Positions 17,315 through 27,112 are shown, counted from the first letter of the stretch. The stretch: 64,000 nt of DNA from Microcaldota archaeon (GCA_021796225.1 JAJYOL010000005.1:1-64000); one strand, 5' to 3'. Notes: generated from the letters alone by a model not told the origin. Numbers and translations are program-made.

Positions 17315-18112
17315 TTATTTGGTCTGTATCGCGCCATCCATCGAATTCTTGCATGTGCATTTGCGTTCCGCAGGCATAGCAGGGATCAGATCGGTCAAAA
17401 GCGCTTTCACATTCTTTATGTTCTCGGCAAAAATCTTACCGACAGCCTCAGCACTTACGGGTTTGATTTCACTATTTCCCTCAAGCCCCGCATCATAATC
17501 GGTAACCAAACCTATTCCCAGATAACATATACCAAGCTCTTTTGCAAGCACCACTTCAGGATATTGCGTCATGTTTATCATGTCGAATCCGGACTTGCTG
17601 AAGAATCGGGACTCTGCACGAGTGGAGAATCTCGGACCGTTAATCACAACGACAGAACCTTCTTTGTGATGCTTAAGCCCCAGTTTGTCGGCAGATTTGC
17701 CGGCTATTTCACGCATCTGCGGACAGTAGGGATCTGCCATGCTTACGTGTGCAACTATGTCCTTATCGTAGAATGTGTCCTTTCTGCCATTCGTCATGTT
17801 CATGAATTGATCAAAGAATGCAAGCTCGCCAGGCTTGAATTCCGGATTCAATGAACCCACGGCATTCGTTGCTATTATTCTTTTGACACCCATTGACTTT
17901 AATGCAGTCAGATTTGCACGATACGGCACGAGATGAGGCGGAAGCGTGTGCTTTACGCCGTGTCTTGGAAGAAATGCGACCTCGGTTCCGCTGAATGAGC
18001 CTACGTAGACTTCCGAACTCGGCGCACCGTATTCCGTATCCCGCTGCAAATGCATCGGACTTTCCAAAAGCTCATACAATCCCGAACCCCCTATTATACC
18101 TATATCTGGCAT
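17315..18112 (-). CDS. mtnP: S-methyl-5'-thioadenosine phosphorylase
   Basis: Cleaves methylthioadenosine with phosphate to adenine and 5-methylthioribose-1-phosphate. 265 residues. GIIGGSGLY forms the phosphate-binding start, FLPRHGVKHTLPPHLVPYRAN, INGPRFSTRAES and NMTQYPEVVLAKELG are the family signatures; TQYPE marks the MTA-specific branch, and the DYD segment (VTDYDAG) contacts the purine. It lies 11 nt after the CARDB-like gene, so it may be the last gene of the PadR/ABC operon, though the function is unrelated. Confidence 0.93.
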   Translation of the reverse strand: MPDIGIIGGSGLYELLESPMHLQRDTEYGAPSSEVYVGSFSGTEVAFLPRHGVKHTLPPHLVPYRANLTALKSMGVKRIIATNAVGSLNPEFKPGELAFFDQFMNMTNGRKDTFYDKDIVAHVSMADPYCPQMREIAGKSADKLGLKHHKEGSVVVINGPRFSTRAESRFFSKSGFDMINMTQYPEVVLAKELGICYLGIGLVTDYDAGLEGNSEIKPVSAEAVGKIFAENIKNVKALLTDLIPAMPAERKCTCKNSMDGAIQTK

Positions 18113-18123
18113 TTTTGCACCTA

Positions 18124-19356
18124 TTACTTCTTCTCTTTTCTTTCAGCCTTGGCTTTAGACCTTCTCAGCTTTTTACTTGCAACCACAACCACTATAAGTA
18201 TTATGGCTATTATGAGAACGTCTTCTGCAAGATTCCCCGTACCGGAAGTGCGTGAAACCGGAACGAAATAGTTATTCGATCCGGAATACTGCTGGTTAAC
18301 AGCACCATTTGGCTGTTTCCACTGCTCGGTAAGCGTTACCGGATAATTTCCAGGAACGCCGGACGTGTCAACACTCACCATGAATGTCATGTTGGTGGAT
18401 TGCCCCGGTTCTAGGCTCGCGATATACGCAGTGCTTGAAACGGGAGATACCGGATAGGTGGTTTGCAAGCTCACTTGAAGCTGATTTGCAACGCTTGTCC
18501 CGGTATTCGTTATCACAAAGCTGATCGGTACGTCAGTGGCACCGACAACAGGTCCGGAACCCGACGAACTTATGGTGAATTGTGCAGCGGGGGCAACCGA
18601 AAGATTGACCTGCTGGCTTGTGGTGAAGCGCTGCTTGAGCGTAGACGAATAATAGGTTACATTTACAAGCAGGCTTGTGTCGCTTTCATTCTGCGCGCCG
18701 ACAAGAAGCGGCTCGGTGACGGAAGAACCCTGTGATATGCTGTCCGCATAGAACGTCCTGACTGAACTCAGTATGTTGAGCCCTGTCGCCCTGCTTACAG
18801 TTATGCTTACGTTTTTAGCCGTGCCGTACCCTGTATTTTCAACTATCAGATTGATAGTCTGGTTATGTCCGGCATAGAGCGTTGATGGAGACGGACTTGA
18901 TGCAACAACCTTTATTGCAGGCCTGTTCTGAACATAGAAACTTATCGGCATTGTAGATGTTGCGACTTGCGTACCGGTTGCGGCATATATGAAATATGAA
19001 GCAGTCATCGTCACCGTGTAAGTGCCAGATGAAGTGGTGTTTGGTATGAAAAAGGTGTAGGCGTAGTAGCCCGTTGTTTGTACGGGATTTACCGTACCCA
19101 CCTGATAGCCGCTCAGCGGCGATGCGTTCAGCAATGGATACGACGCGCTAGGTTGCAGCACCGTGCTGTACAGCCATTCGTCATATCCGTTATGCAGCTG
19201 GAACCTTATAGTCACATTGCTCCCCGCAACAACAGGATTGGGAGAGACCGAAATGTTCGCCAATGTGAGCGAGTTGTCGTATACCGACTGCGCACTGACC
19301 ATTCCGCTTAGCAGCGCAAGCGCAGCGACAGCCAGAAGGAAATTTCTTGCATTCAT
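18124..19356 (-). CDS. Exported CARDB/S-layer-type protein with C-terminal membrane anchor
   Basis: 410 residues. Signal peptide about 1-22 (LLAVAALALLSGMVSAQ), then three to four Ig-like beta domains of the COG1361/CARDB kind (SVSPNPVVAGSNVTIRF, INLIVENTGYGTAKNV, SFVITNTGTSVANQL), and a C-terminal transmembrane helix (LIIAIILIVVVVA) with a basic tail KKLRRSKAKAERKEKK. Such proteins often accompany ABC-2 exporters in archaea. The tripartite tail (spacer, helix, basic cluster) resembles an archaeosortase target, but no PGF/PEF-type motif is evident. It lies 28 nt after the permease gene. Confidence 0.75.
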   Translation of the reverse strand: MNARNFLLAVAALALLSGMVSAQSVYDNSLTLANISVSPNPVVAGSNVTIRFQLHNGYDEWLYSTVLQPSASYPLLNASPLSGYQVGTVNPVQTTGYYAYTFFIPNTTSSGTYTVTMTASYFIYAATGTQVATSTMPISFYVQNRPAIKVVASSPSPSTLYAGHNQTINLIVENTGYGTAKNVSITVSRATGLNILSSVRTFYADSISQGSSVTEPLLVGAQNESDTSLLVNVTYYSSTLKQRFTTSQQVNLSVAPAAQFTISSSGSGPVVGATDVPISFVITNTGTSVANQLQVSLQTTYPVSPVSSTAYIASLEPGQSTNMTFMVSVDTSGVPGNYPVTLTEQWKQPNGAVNQQYSGSNNYFVPVSRTSGTGNLAEDVLIIAIILIVVVVASKKLRRSKAKAERKEKK

Positions 19357-19384
19357 GTTTTCACCAATATCAATTAATTATTTA

Positions 19385-20494
19385 TCAGGATATCTGATTG
19401 CTCGTCTTTCTGAAGAAGAAAAGTGCAAGAACCATCATTATTCCTGCAAAGACGAGAAGTATGACAGACGTGTAGAATAGCGTTGCTACCGGGAGGAAAC
19501 CCTTTATCATTACATCCCTCATCGCATTGACCGCATATGTCAGCGGATTCACCGCAACTATGGGAAGCAAGAATGAAGGCAATAGAGTTACAGGAACGAA
19601 CGCTCCGCCAAGGAAAGAGAGGGGCATTACGGTAGTCTGAGCCATCATGGCATAGTTCTGGAGTTGTTTCGCGATGGAAGCGAATGCCATGGCCATGGCG
19701 CTGAATCCCAGACCCACCAAGAATATTATCCATATGAGTTCTACTGCGCCTACCGCACCTGCGGCAACCGTCGCGCCGTAAAGAATTCCGACGATAAATC
19801 CTATAAGCGCGGAAAGGAAGGACTGGAACGTGCCGTATAATATTTTGCTGAGTAAAATCGCGAACTGGTTTATCGGAGTTGTCAGGAAAGCCTTCAAATT
19901 GCCGAGCTGTCTGTCGCTGAGCAGCGTGAATCCGGCGGTGAAGACCGCACCGAAAGCGGCAACCATGACAAGCAATCCGCCCACTACGAAACTGATGTAA
20001 TTACTGCCTGCACCGTATACGTAATCAGTAGACACCGAAACCGTACCCGCATTTGCAGCGGTAATCCCGGTTTCTGCTGCTATCGCATCCACTTTTGCAC
20101 TCACAACGCTTGCCGATTGGGGCTGTGAATTGTCAAGATAAAGATACACCTTGCTGCCTGCACCGCCATGCTGTGAAAATCCCGCAGGTATCACAATAAC
20201 TGCGGATACCGTGCCGTGCGACAGCAGATTCATTGCCTGCTGCTGCGTCGTTTGAGCCATAACGTTTATGCTGCCTCCGGATTCAAGCGCATTTATGAAA
20301 CTGGTCGAGACCAACCCATTGTCATAATTAACTACGGCTACCGGCACGTTCTTTGGCATGCTGCCGAAACTGCCGAGCAGAAGTATGAAAAGAAGCGGGA
20401 AAATAAGCGATCTCATGATGTTTGGCACAAGATTCTTCCTGAATATGAGCAATTCGCGAAGCAGAAGCGTATACGTATCGCCAAGCAAACTCAT
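19385..20494 (-). CDS. ABC-2 type transporter permease
   Basis: 369 residues. TM1 lies near residue 25-45, a large extracytoplasmic loop spans about 45-170, and five more helices follow in the C-terminal half, the YhgE/DrrB-like plan of ABC-2 exporters. It partners with the ATPase encoded 5 nt upstream. Substrate unknown; a PadR regulator in the same operon suggests a drug, lipid or toxic-compound exporter. Confidence 0.88.
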   Translation of the reverse strand: MSLLGDTYTLLLRELLIFRKNLVPNIMRSLIFPLLFILLLGSFGSMPKNVPVAVVNYDNGLVSTSFINALESGGSINVMAQTTQQQAMNLLSHGTVSAVIVIPAGFSQHGGAGSKVYLYLDNSQPQSASVVSAKVDAIAAETGITAANAGTVSVSTDYVYGAGSNYISFVVGGLLVMVAAFGAVFTAGFTLLSDRQLGNLKAFLTTPINQFAILLSKILYGTFQSFLSALIGFIVGILYGATVAAGAVGAVELIWIIFLVGLGFSAMAMAFASIAKQLQNYAMMAQTTVMPLSFLGGAFVPVTLLPSFLLPIVAVNPLTYAVNAMRDVMIKGFLPVATLFYTSVILLVFAGIMMVLALFFFRKTSNQIS

Positions 20495-20499
20495 TTCAT

Positions 20500-21498
20500 C
20501 TACCTTCTTCCCATCATGAACGTTCCTTTTGCCCCTGTACTGTATGCCCCTTCAGTGTCCCTTAATTCGGAACCCGTAAGTTTGAGAAACACGTCGTCTA
20601 TCGTAGGCTCGTGCATGCTTATGTTGTGTATCTGGATTTTCATAGCAGTGATTTCCTTGACGAGCATTTCTATCTTTTTAGTCGCATTGCTTCCCCCCAG
20701 TGCAGTGACCTTGTTATTCAGCACCTTCGCATCGAGACCCACTTTTTCGAATGCCTTGGCAACTTTTGGAATATCTTCCCTTTCAGCTGTAATCTCTATT
20801 ACGCTGCTTACGCCTATTTTCTGCCTGAGTTCGGCAGGCGTGCCCAAGGCGATTAACTTGCCGTGATCGATTATGCCTATTCTGTCGCAGAGCTGATCAG
20901 CTTCCTCCAAATATTGCGTTGTCATCAATATGGTCACATTCTGCTTTTGATTTATGTTCCTCAGAAGGTCCCATATCTTTGCTCTGTTCTGAATATCAAG
21001 GCCCGTCGTAGGTTCGTCGAGGAGAATGAGCTCCGGCGCATGCATCAGTGATTTTGCCGTTTCCAGACGCCGTTTCATCCCTCCGGAAAACGTTCCCGCA
21101 TACGAATGCCTGAACGATTCCAAATCCGCAAGTTTGAGTGCAAAGTCTATGTCTTTTTGAAGCTCAGGCTCCGGTATGTGATAAAGCTTTCCGAATATCA
21201 TGAGATTCTGTTCGGCAGTCAGTTCGGGTTCGACCACGGTTTCCTGGGTCACTATTCCTATCTGCTTTCTAGCAGAACGCGGATCCTTCTGGATATCCGT
21301 GCCGTTTATGAGGATTTTTCCGGAAGTTGGGGCTATGAGGCCCAAAATCATGTTTATAGTAGTGCTTTTTCCAGCGCCATTCGGTCCGAGCAAGCCGAAT
21401 ATCTCGCCTTTCTTTATGTTTAGGTTTATGCCGTTCACTGCCGTAAAGTCACCGAATTTCTTGACGAGATCTTGTATCAATACGGCATTGTCACTCAT
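20500..21498 (-). CDS. ABC transporter ATP-binding protein (DrrA-like)
   Basis: 332 residues with Walker A GPNGAGKST, Q-loop at VTQETVV, signature FSGGMKRRL (a variant of LSGGQ), Walker B LILLDEPTTGLD and the switch-histidine position occupied by Gln (MTTQYLEEADQL), as in the drug-exporter group. The C-terminal 90 residues form the DUF4162-type extension seen in DrrA relatives. Its start overlaps the end of the PadR gene by 8 nt. Confidence 0.93.
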   Translation of the reverse strand: MSDNAVLIQDLVKKFGDFTAVNGINLNIKKGEIFGLLGPNGAGKSTTINMILGLIAPTSGKILINGTDIQKDPRSARKQIGIVTQETVVEPELTAEQNLMIFGKLYHIPEPELQKDIDFALKLADLESFRHSYAGTFSGGMKRRLETAKSLMHAPELILLDEPTTGLDIQNRAKIWDLLRNINQKQNVTILMTTQYLEEADQLCDRIGIIDHGKLIALGTPAELRQKIGVSSVIEITAEREDIPKVAKAFEKVGLDAKVLNNKVTALGGSNATKKIEMLVKEITAMKIQIHNISMHEPTIDDVFLKLTGSELRDTEGAYSTGAKGTFMMGRR

Positions 21499-21862
21499 CG
21501 AACTCCTCCTTCAACATCTTCTTCATTTCAACAGCCATCTTCTTTATAAGCATATCGCGGTTTTTAATGACCGTCTTTCCCTTGACAGTTATAGCATAAA
21601 GCTTTTGCATCTTTTTGCCTTCCATCCTCTTCCTACTTTTAATATACCCTTCCTTCTCGAGTACGGAAGTCATATTATATATGTCGCTCTTGCTGAAATA
21701 TTTGGCCATTGGGCCGTTGTGTTTCTTCATGTGCTTTAGCAGCGCATACGGATACGTATTGCTGCGTTCTATGTAGTTAAGTATTATGGTTTTCATTATC
21801 CCTCTGGCCGTATCCTTGTCAAGATATCTCATCAGGGAATTTTTCATCTTTTCGTCTTTCAT
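21491..21862 (-). CDS. PadR-family transcriptional regulator
   Basis: 123 residues, a winged helix: YALLKHMKKH (helix), SDIYNMTSVLEKEGYIKSR (recognition helix and wing) and KLYAITVKGKTVIKNR. PadR proteins are ligand-responsive repressors of efflux genes. It heads the exporter operon and has a palindrome over its own predicted transcription start, so autoregulation is likely. Confidence 0.85.
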   Translation of the reverse strand: MKDEKMKNSLMRYLDKDTARGIMKTIILNYIERSNTYPYALLKHMKKHNGPMAKYFSKSDIYNMTSVLEKEGYIKSRKRMEGKKMQKLYAITVKGKTVIKNRDMLIKKMAVEMKKMLKEEFDE

Positions 21863-21868
21863 CTCTAC

Positions 21869-21890
21869 ACTAGTTTAAAGTTAAACTAGT
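21869..21890 (-). promoter_or_regulatory. Probable PadR operator over the exporter promoter
   Basis: Perfect 10-base arms ACTAGTTTAA/TTAAACTAGT around 2 nt. The palindrome sits between a minus-strand TATATTTAAA box (about 21890-21900) and the PadR ATG at 21862, covering the transcription start. Confidence 0.7.
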
Positions 21891-22022
21891 TTAAATATAC
21901 ACTAAAAGGTATATAAACATATCAGAAGTGCCGCCGAGATGCCTAGCATAATGATTATAAGGCATTACACCATATTTAATATAACAATATAAACGGATAG
22001 CAGGCAGTACGGTGTATTATTT

Positions 22023-24890
22023 ATGATAAATTATAGGGACCTTGAAAACAAATGGCAGGCAGAGTGGGACAAGGCCAAGATATTCGAAGGCAGCATGAAC
22101 CAGAAGCAATCGTACATGGTAACGGCCGCGTTTCCTTATGCTAATGCGCCGCAACACATAGGACATCTCAGGGTATTCGGCACCGCCGACGTTCTGGCGC
22201 GATACAAGAGGATGAAAGGATTTAACGTATTGTATCCGATGGCATTTCACGCTACGGGGACCCCGATACTCGCGTTTGCAAAGCGATTGCAGAATAAAGA
22301 CCCGGAACTTATACGCGAGCTTAAGATGTTTCACGTTCCTGACGAAGAAATAGAAAAAATGACCGACCCCGTGTACATAGCGGAATATTTCATAAAGGAA
22401 ATAGAAAAAGGCATGCATGCAGTGGGCTTCAGCATCGATTGGCGCAGATCATTCGTATCGATAGAACCGAAATTCAGCAAATTCGTAGAGTGGCAGATAA
22501 ACCTACTTAATTCCAAAGGATTGCTTACAAAAGGCGAACACCCTGTAGGATGGTGCCCTAACGAGAACAATGCGGTAGGAATGCACGACACGAAACACGA
22601 TGTTGAGCCGGACATTGAAAAAGAAATGGCAGTGCGATTTGAAATAGAAGGGAAAGACGCATCGTTCATATGCGCAACATACAGACCTGAAACACTTCCA
22701 GGAGTGACGAATCTTTTTGTTAATGAAAAAGCCGTGTATGTCGCATGCAGGATAGGAGAGGATGGAAAGACATATTACATTTCAAAAGAAGCCGCAAGCA
22801 GACTTGGTTATCAGTTCAAAATAGAAGCAATCAGTGAGATAAACGGGGAAGAACTTCTGAAGATGTCATGCACAAACCCGTTCACAGGACTGAAAATTCC
22901 CGTGCTTCCGGGCTTCTTCGTAAATCCGGTCGTAGGCACAGGCGTTGTCATGAGCGTCCCGGCACATGCGCCTTTCGATTATGTCGCGATAGAGAAACTG
23001 AAAACTTCAGGCTATCCTGTTCCGGAGATAAAACCGGTAAAAGTGGTGGACGTTGAGATAGGCAGATCCTTGGATAAAAAAACAGGGCAAGCGCAGGTAT
23101 CGGATATCCCGGCACTCGAATATCTCAAAGCAGTAGGAGCGGATGTTTCATCTCCCGACAATCTTATAGAACAGGCAACAAAATTGGAATATAAGGAGGA
23201 ATCGCATTGGGGAAAAATGTCGGTGGGTGGATTTGAAAACATGTCCGAACCCGAAGCAAGGGAGAAGATGAAAGGAATTCTCATGCAAAAAGGCAACGGA
23301 TTCGAGATGCACATACTTGCAAACAGGCCAGTGTATTGCAGATGCGGCACTGAAATAGTAGTAAAGGTTGTGGATAACCAATGGTTCATAAATTACGGAA
23401 ACGCAGAATGGAAGAAAAACGTCAACGAGGCATTCAAGGATATAACGATATTGCCGCCGAAAAGCAGAAAGGCGTTCGAATCCGCCATAAACTGGCTTGA
23501 TTTGAGAGCGGTTGCAAGAGCACAGGGCCTTGGAACCAGATTCCCGATAGATAACAATTACATAATCGAATCCCTGTCCGATTCGACGTTGTACATGTCC
23601 TTTTACACCATAGTTAACCTGATACGCGATACGGATCCTGAAAAACTCAAACCGGAATTTTTCGATTATGCCATACTCGGAAAGGGAGAAGCAGAAGTCA
23701 TCGCAAAGTCAACGGGAATCGATTACGAAACGATAAAGAAATGCAGGGAATCGTTCCAGTATTGGTATACGAACACGTCGAGACATTCAGGACCGGACCT
23801 GATTTTCAACCACCTTACCATGTACATATACAACCACGTTGCAATCCTTGAGAAGAAATACTGGCCCAAGCAGATAGTGGTAAACGGGTCCGTGCTAAGT
23901 GAAGGGGAAAAGATGAGCAAGAGCCTTGGCAATATCGTACCGCTTATGGATGCGGTTGAAAAGCACGGCGCGGATCCTTTGAGATTCGTCATAGTCGCAG
24001 GAGCGGACCTTTTCAGCGATTCGGAATACAGCGATGATTCGGTAAACGGGATAAAAGAACGGTTCGAATACATATTCAAAATAGCGGAAAATATGAAGAG
24101 CATGCAGGCAGGTCAGCTCGAACACATAGATTACTGGTTGTATTCGAAACTTAACAGAAAAATAGATACGGTATCCAAATCCATGGACATACTCGAACTG
24201 AGGGTTGCATCGACGGAATTGCTTTACAATTCGGTTTTGGAACTTAAAAGATACTTCTCACGCGGCGGAAAGAACAGCATCGTCATCAAGGATTATATAA
24301 ACTCGTTGGTTCTGATGCTCGCACCGATATCCCCGCATATCGCCGAAGAGCTGTGGAGAATGCTGGATTATGACAACTTCGTTGCATTGGAGAAGTGGCC
24401 GGAACAGGATCAGTCGATGGTAAACGAAAAGGTGGAAAGACAGGAAGATATAGTAGACAGGACTATAGACGACGCGAGGGAAGTAATGAATATAGTCAGG
24501 AAAAAAGAGAACAAGGAACCGCGCGAAATAAACCTAATTGTCGCCGAGGATTGGAAGAGGGAAGTGAACAATCTCATGGCAGCGGAGAAGAACGTCGGCA
24601 AACTCATTGAGAACATAACTGGCAACAAGGACAGCATTCTTGGAGAAACGACGAAGAAAATGAATGTGGAAATGATACTCGATTATGTAAAGGGCAACGC
24701 GAAGAGGATAGGAAGCATACAGCACACCGACATAACACAGGAAGAGGAACTTTCTTTCCTGAAAGAGGCATCGGGATACGTATCCGAAATGTTAGGCTGC
24801 AAAGTCAACGTGGTCAAGGAATCGGAATCTAAATCTGAAAGGGCGAAGAGATCGATGCCGGGAAAGCCGAGCATAGACGTAAGCCTTTGA
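22023..24890 (+). CDS. leuS: Leucyl-tRNA synthetase (archaeal type)
   Basis: 955 residues, normal archaeal length. HIGH motif at 45-48 after AAFPYANAPQ; KMSKS as GEKMSKSLGN at about 629-638. The CP1 editing domain (ATYRPETLPG, VVMSVPAHAPFDY) is complete, and the C-terminal anticodon-binding and extra domains are present. CRCGTE is probably a metal site. Two possible TATA boxes lie in 21901-22022; the nearer (CATATTTAATAT at about 21970) would give a leader of about 20 nt. Confidence 0.95.
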   Translation: MINYRDLENKWQAEWDKAKIFEGSMNQKQSYMVTAAFPYANAPQHIGHLRVFGTADVLARYKRMKGFNVLYPMAFHATGTPILAFAKRLQNKDPELIRELKMFHVPDEEIEKMTDPVYIAEYFIKEIEKGMHAVGFSIDWRRSFVSIEPKFSKFVEWQINLLNSKGLLTKGEHPVGWCPNENNAVGMHDTKHDVEPDIEKEMAVRFEIEGKDASFICATYRPETLPGVTNLFVNEKAVYVACRIGEDGKTYYISKEAASRLGYQFKIEAISEINGEELLKMSCTNPFTGLKIPVLPGFFVNPVVGTGVVMSVPAHAPFDYVAIEKLKTSGYPVPEIKPVKVVDVEIGRSLDKKTGQAQVSDIPALEYLKAVGADVSSPDNLIEQATKLEYKEESHWGKMSVGGFENMSEPEAREKMKGILMQKGNGFEMHILANRPVYCRCGTEIVVKVVDNQWFINYGNAEWKKNVNEAFKDITILPPKSRKAFESAINWLDLRAVARAQGLGTRFPIDNNYIIESLSDSTLYMSFYTIVNLIRDTDPEKLKPEFFDYAILGKGEAEVIAKSTGIDYETIKKCRESFQYWYTNTSRHSGPDLIFNHLTMYIYNHVAILEKKYWPKQIVVNGSVLSEGEKMSKSLGNIVPLMDAVEKHGADPLRFVIVAGADLFSDSEYSDDSVNGIKERFEYIFKIAENMKSMQAGQLEHIDYWLYSKLNRKIDTVSKSMDILELRVASTELLYNSVLELKRYFSRGGKNSIVIKDYINSLVLMLAPISPHIAEELWRMLDYDNFVALEKWPEQDQSMVNEKVERQEDIVDRTIDDAREVMNIVRKKENKEPREINLIVAEDWKREVNNLMAAEKNVGKLIENITGNKDSILGETTKKMNVEMILDYVKGNAKRIGSIQHTDITQEEELSFLKEASGYVSEMLGCKVNVVKESESKSERAKRSMPGKPSIDVSL

Positions 24891-24892
24891 CA

Positions 24893-25636
24893 TCAAAGTC
24901 CGATATTTCTGTAAAACATTGACAATATAAATGCTATTACAAGCCACAGCACCATCGTGCCCAGCAGCGAGTAAAGCGGTATTATCGTGAGGAACAGCAA
25001 AAATATTATGCCTATCATTGCAGCGAAAACCGGCTTGTTCCATGCGAATATTTTGCTGCCGTCAAGAGGAGGTATGGGAAGCATGTTGAAGAATGCGAGC
25101 AGTATGCTGATGAAAAGAGTGAAGTTTATCATATTCTGCAAGTAGCCGAGCTTCGTGTAGTAGCCGAACGTGGTGAGTATGTTTCCGGAGAAGTTCGGGA
25201 ATGCGAGCAGTCCGACAATCAAAAACAGAAGGAACACTGCGAAATTCGTTAGCGGTCCGGCAAGTGACACCAGCCCGTTCTCCCTTCTGGTGAACGTATT
25301 CGAATATATCACAGTGGCACCGGGAATTCCTACAAGAAAACCGAACATCGCAGTGACAAGGGTTATCAGGATACCCATTCTAGAATGCACGAATTCGGCT
25401 ATCGCCCCGAAGCGCTGCGCAACGAACTTGTGCATCAATTCGTGCAATACGAAAGAGAGGGTAACACCAACCGCAGTTATGGGCAGAAAATATATGAACG
25501 CGCCAAAGGAGGAAGCCGATGACGGTATTCCGCCATTAAGCATCATGTCAAATGCGAGTATGAGCACCGCATCGGCTATCAGTATCTCGCGGAGCTCGCG
25601 AGAACCGGAAATGTGCCTGCGATAATTTGTCAGCAT
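24893..25636 (-). CDS. Site-2-type membrane metalloprotease (M50 family)
   Basis: 247 residues with about six hydrophobic segments. The zinc site HELMH is at 65-69, and PIPPLDGSKI near residue 185 supplies the third ligand Asp, replacing the usual NPDG form. The family cleaves membrane-embedded substrates or removes signal-peptide remnants. A TATA box 25 nt before the ATG (25656-25665) points to a leaderless transcript. Convergent with LeuRS, separated by 2 nt. Confidence 0.87.
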   Translation of the reverse strand: MLTNYRRHISGSRELREILIADAVLILAFDMMLNGGIPSSASSFGAFIYFLPITAVGVTLSFVLHELMHKFVAQRFGAIAEFVHSRMGILITLVTAMFGFLVGIPGATVIYSNTFTRRENGLVSLAGPLTNFAVFLLFLIVGLLAFPNFSGNILTTFGYYTKLGYLQNMINFTLFISILLAFFNMLPIPPLDGSKIFAWNKPVFAAMIGIIFLLFLTIIPLYSLLGTMVLWLVIAFILSMFYRNIGL

Positions 25637-25655
25637 AACGTAGACCTGAGCTTAA

Positions 25656-25665
25656 GGATAAATAG
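25656..25665 (-). promoter_or_regulatory. TATA box of the M50 protease gene
   Basis: Minus-strand CTATTTATCC centred about 25 nt from the ATG at 25636, so the transcript is probably leaderless. Confidence 0.5.
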
Positions 25666-25719
25666 TATCTGCCAGATAAATATATATAAGACTTGACTGA
25701 AAAGCATATGCTGTCTTAC

Positions 25720-25792
25720 AGTCCCATAGTCTAGTGGTCAAGGATAGCGGGCTCTGAACCCGTTGACGCCAGTTCGAATCTGGCTGGGACTA
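25720..25792 (+). tRNA. tRNA-Gln (anticodon CTG)
   Basis: Complete cloverleaf of 73 nt. Acceptor AGTCCCA pairs with TGGGACT, discriminator is A, anticodon stem GCGGG/CCCGT encloses loop CTCTGAA, and the T arm is GCCAG/CTGGC around TTCGAAT. No intron and no encoded CCA. A TATA box (ATATATATAAG, about 25679-25689) lies at the right distance upstream. Confidence 0.96.
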
Positions 25793-25910
25793 TCTGTTTT
25801 TCAAATCGGCGTGTATTTTGAGGGTTTGGCCGGGGCAATTTTCCAAGTTTATAGGGGATTTTAGCCACAGTTTATAAATATAAGTATCTTACTACTATGC
25901 AGTGATTATA

Positions 25911-27095
25911 TTGGCTGACCAGCCTATAACTACAAGCATAGACTCCTTGGTTAACTACCTAAACGAGCATGGTGAAACCGACACAATAACCCTTGCCGCA
26001 TTTCTTAAGGTGAGCGAGAGGACCGTTTCCGATTGGGCAGGGATACTGGAAAAGGCTGGCATGATAAAAATATCGTATAAGATAGGCAAGATGTACCTTT
26101 CCAGAAGCGAGAAAAAAGGGGTTTCGGCAGAAGTTGAAAGGTCGATAAAGGAAATAAAGAAGAAGAATATAGAAGATGAAATCTCCGCTCAGCAGATAAC
26201 ACTCAACAACATAACCGCTAAGATAGAAACATACAGCAAGACGGTCACGGATGCGGAAGGCATATTTAAACAGAAAGCAGGTGCGGCAAAGGAAACGCTG
26301 GCGAAGCTTTCCAGCCTGGAAAATGAAATGAACAGGATGTCATCCGACATAAGCTCGAAGAAAGACAAGGTAACGCAGATGATCGGAAAGCTTGAACAGG
26401 AAATGGCGACGCTGCAGAAAGATTCCTCGGAAACGAGCAACTTCAGCCAGGATATGGGAGGGGCTGCGGGACTCATGGTAGACATGATAAAGAGGGCAGG
26501 GGCAATACGCGCGGAAGTCGAGCAGGCGAACAAGGATTTTGACAACCTTGTAGAAGAGCACAGAAGGAAAATGAAACGCATGGAACTCGACATAAAGTCC
26601 GAGGTAATGTCGTTACAAGACAAGATAAACAGTGAAAGTGCAAAGGTGCATAAGTACCAACGGATGGTTTCAGATTACAAAAAACGGGCATACGATACCG
26701 AAAAGAGGATAAAAACCGTGCGCACCGAAATACTCGATTCCGCAATAAAGGATAGGGAAAACGTGCTGAGGATATACAATACCGCGGACAACGAAGTAAA
26801 AAAACTTGGACAGAACATAAACAACATGAAGAGCAGTTGGGGAGCGTTGTCAGAGTTCAATGGAAAATTGAATGATGCAAACAAAGGGATATCGGAACTG
26901 CTTAAGGAAGTCGCCGATACGAAGAAGGCGCTTGATGATCTGTCCAAAGAAATCAGTGCAAATAAGAATATTGAAAATGATCCTGGTGCGATAGACAAGG
27001 CGGACAAGAAGGCAAAACAGTTGAAAGACGTAACAGATACGCTTGTTGGAAAGAAGAATTCACTGCAGAAGGATGTCGAAGATCTAGGTTCTTAA
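25911..27095 (+). CDS. Winged-helix coiled-coil protein, first gene of the Tad-like operon
   Basis: About 394 residues. An N-terminal winged helix (about 5-65; LAAFLKVSERTVSDWAGILE) is followed by some 310 residues of charged heptad-rich sequence that should form a long coiled coil. No enzymatic motif. The start is ambiguous: TTG 25911 has GTGAT 4 nt upstream, while GTG 25902 would suit a leaderless transcript from the TATA box at 25871-25880. It precedes the secretion ATPase by 17 nt, so it may act as a cytosolic scaffold or regulator of the machine, somewhat as FlaC/E-type accessory proteins do; that is inference. Confidence 0.6.
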   Translation: MADQPITTSIDSLVNYLNEHGETDTITLAAFLKVSERTVSDWAGILEKAGMIKISYKIGKMYLSRSEKKGVSAEVERSIKEIKKKNIEDEISAQQITLNNITAKIETYSKTVTDAEGIFKQKAGAAKETLAKLSSLENEMNRMSSDISSKKDKVTQMIGKLEQEMATLQKDSSETSNFSQDMGGAAGLMVDMIKRAGAIRAEVEQANKDFDNLVEEHRRKMKRMELDIKSEVMSLQDKINSESAKVHKYQRMVSDYKKRAYDTEKRIKTVRTEILDSAIKDRENVLRIYNTADNEVKKLGQNINNMKSSWGALSEFNGKLNDANKGISELLKEVADTKKALDDLSKEISANKNIENDPGAIDKADKKAKQLKDVTDTLVGKKNSLQKDVEDLGS

Positions 27096-27112
27096 AAATA
27101 AAGTGACGTTAT

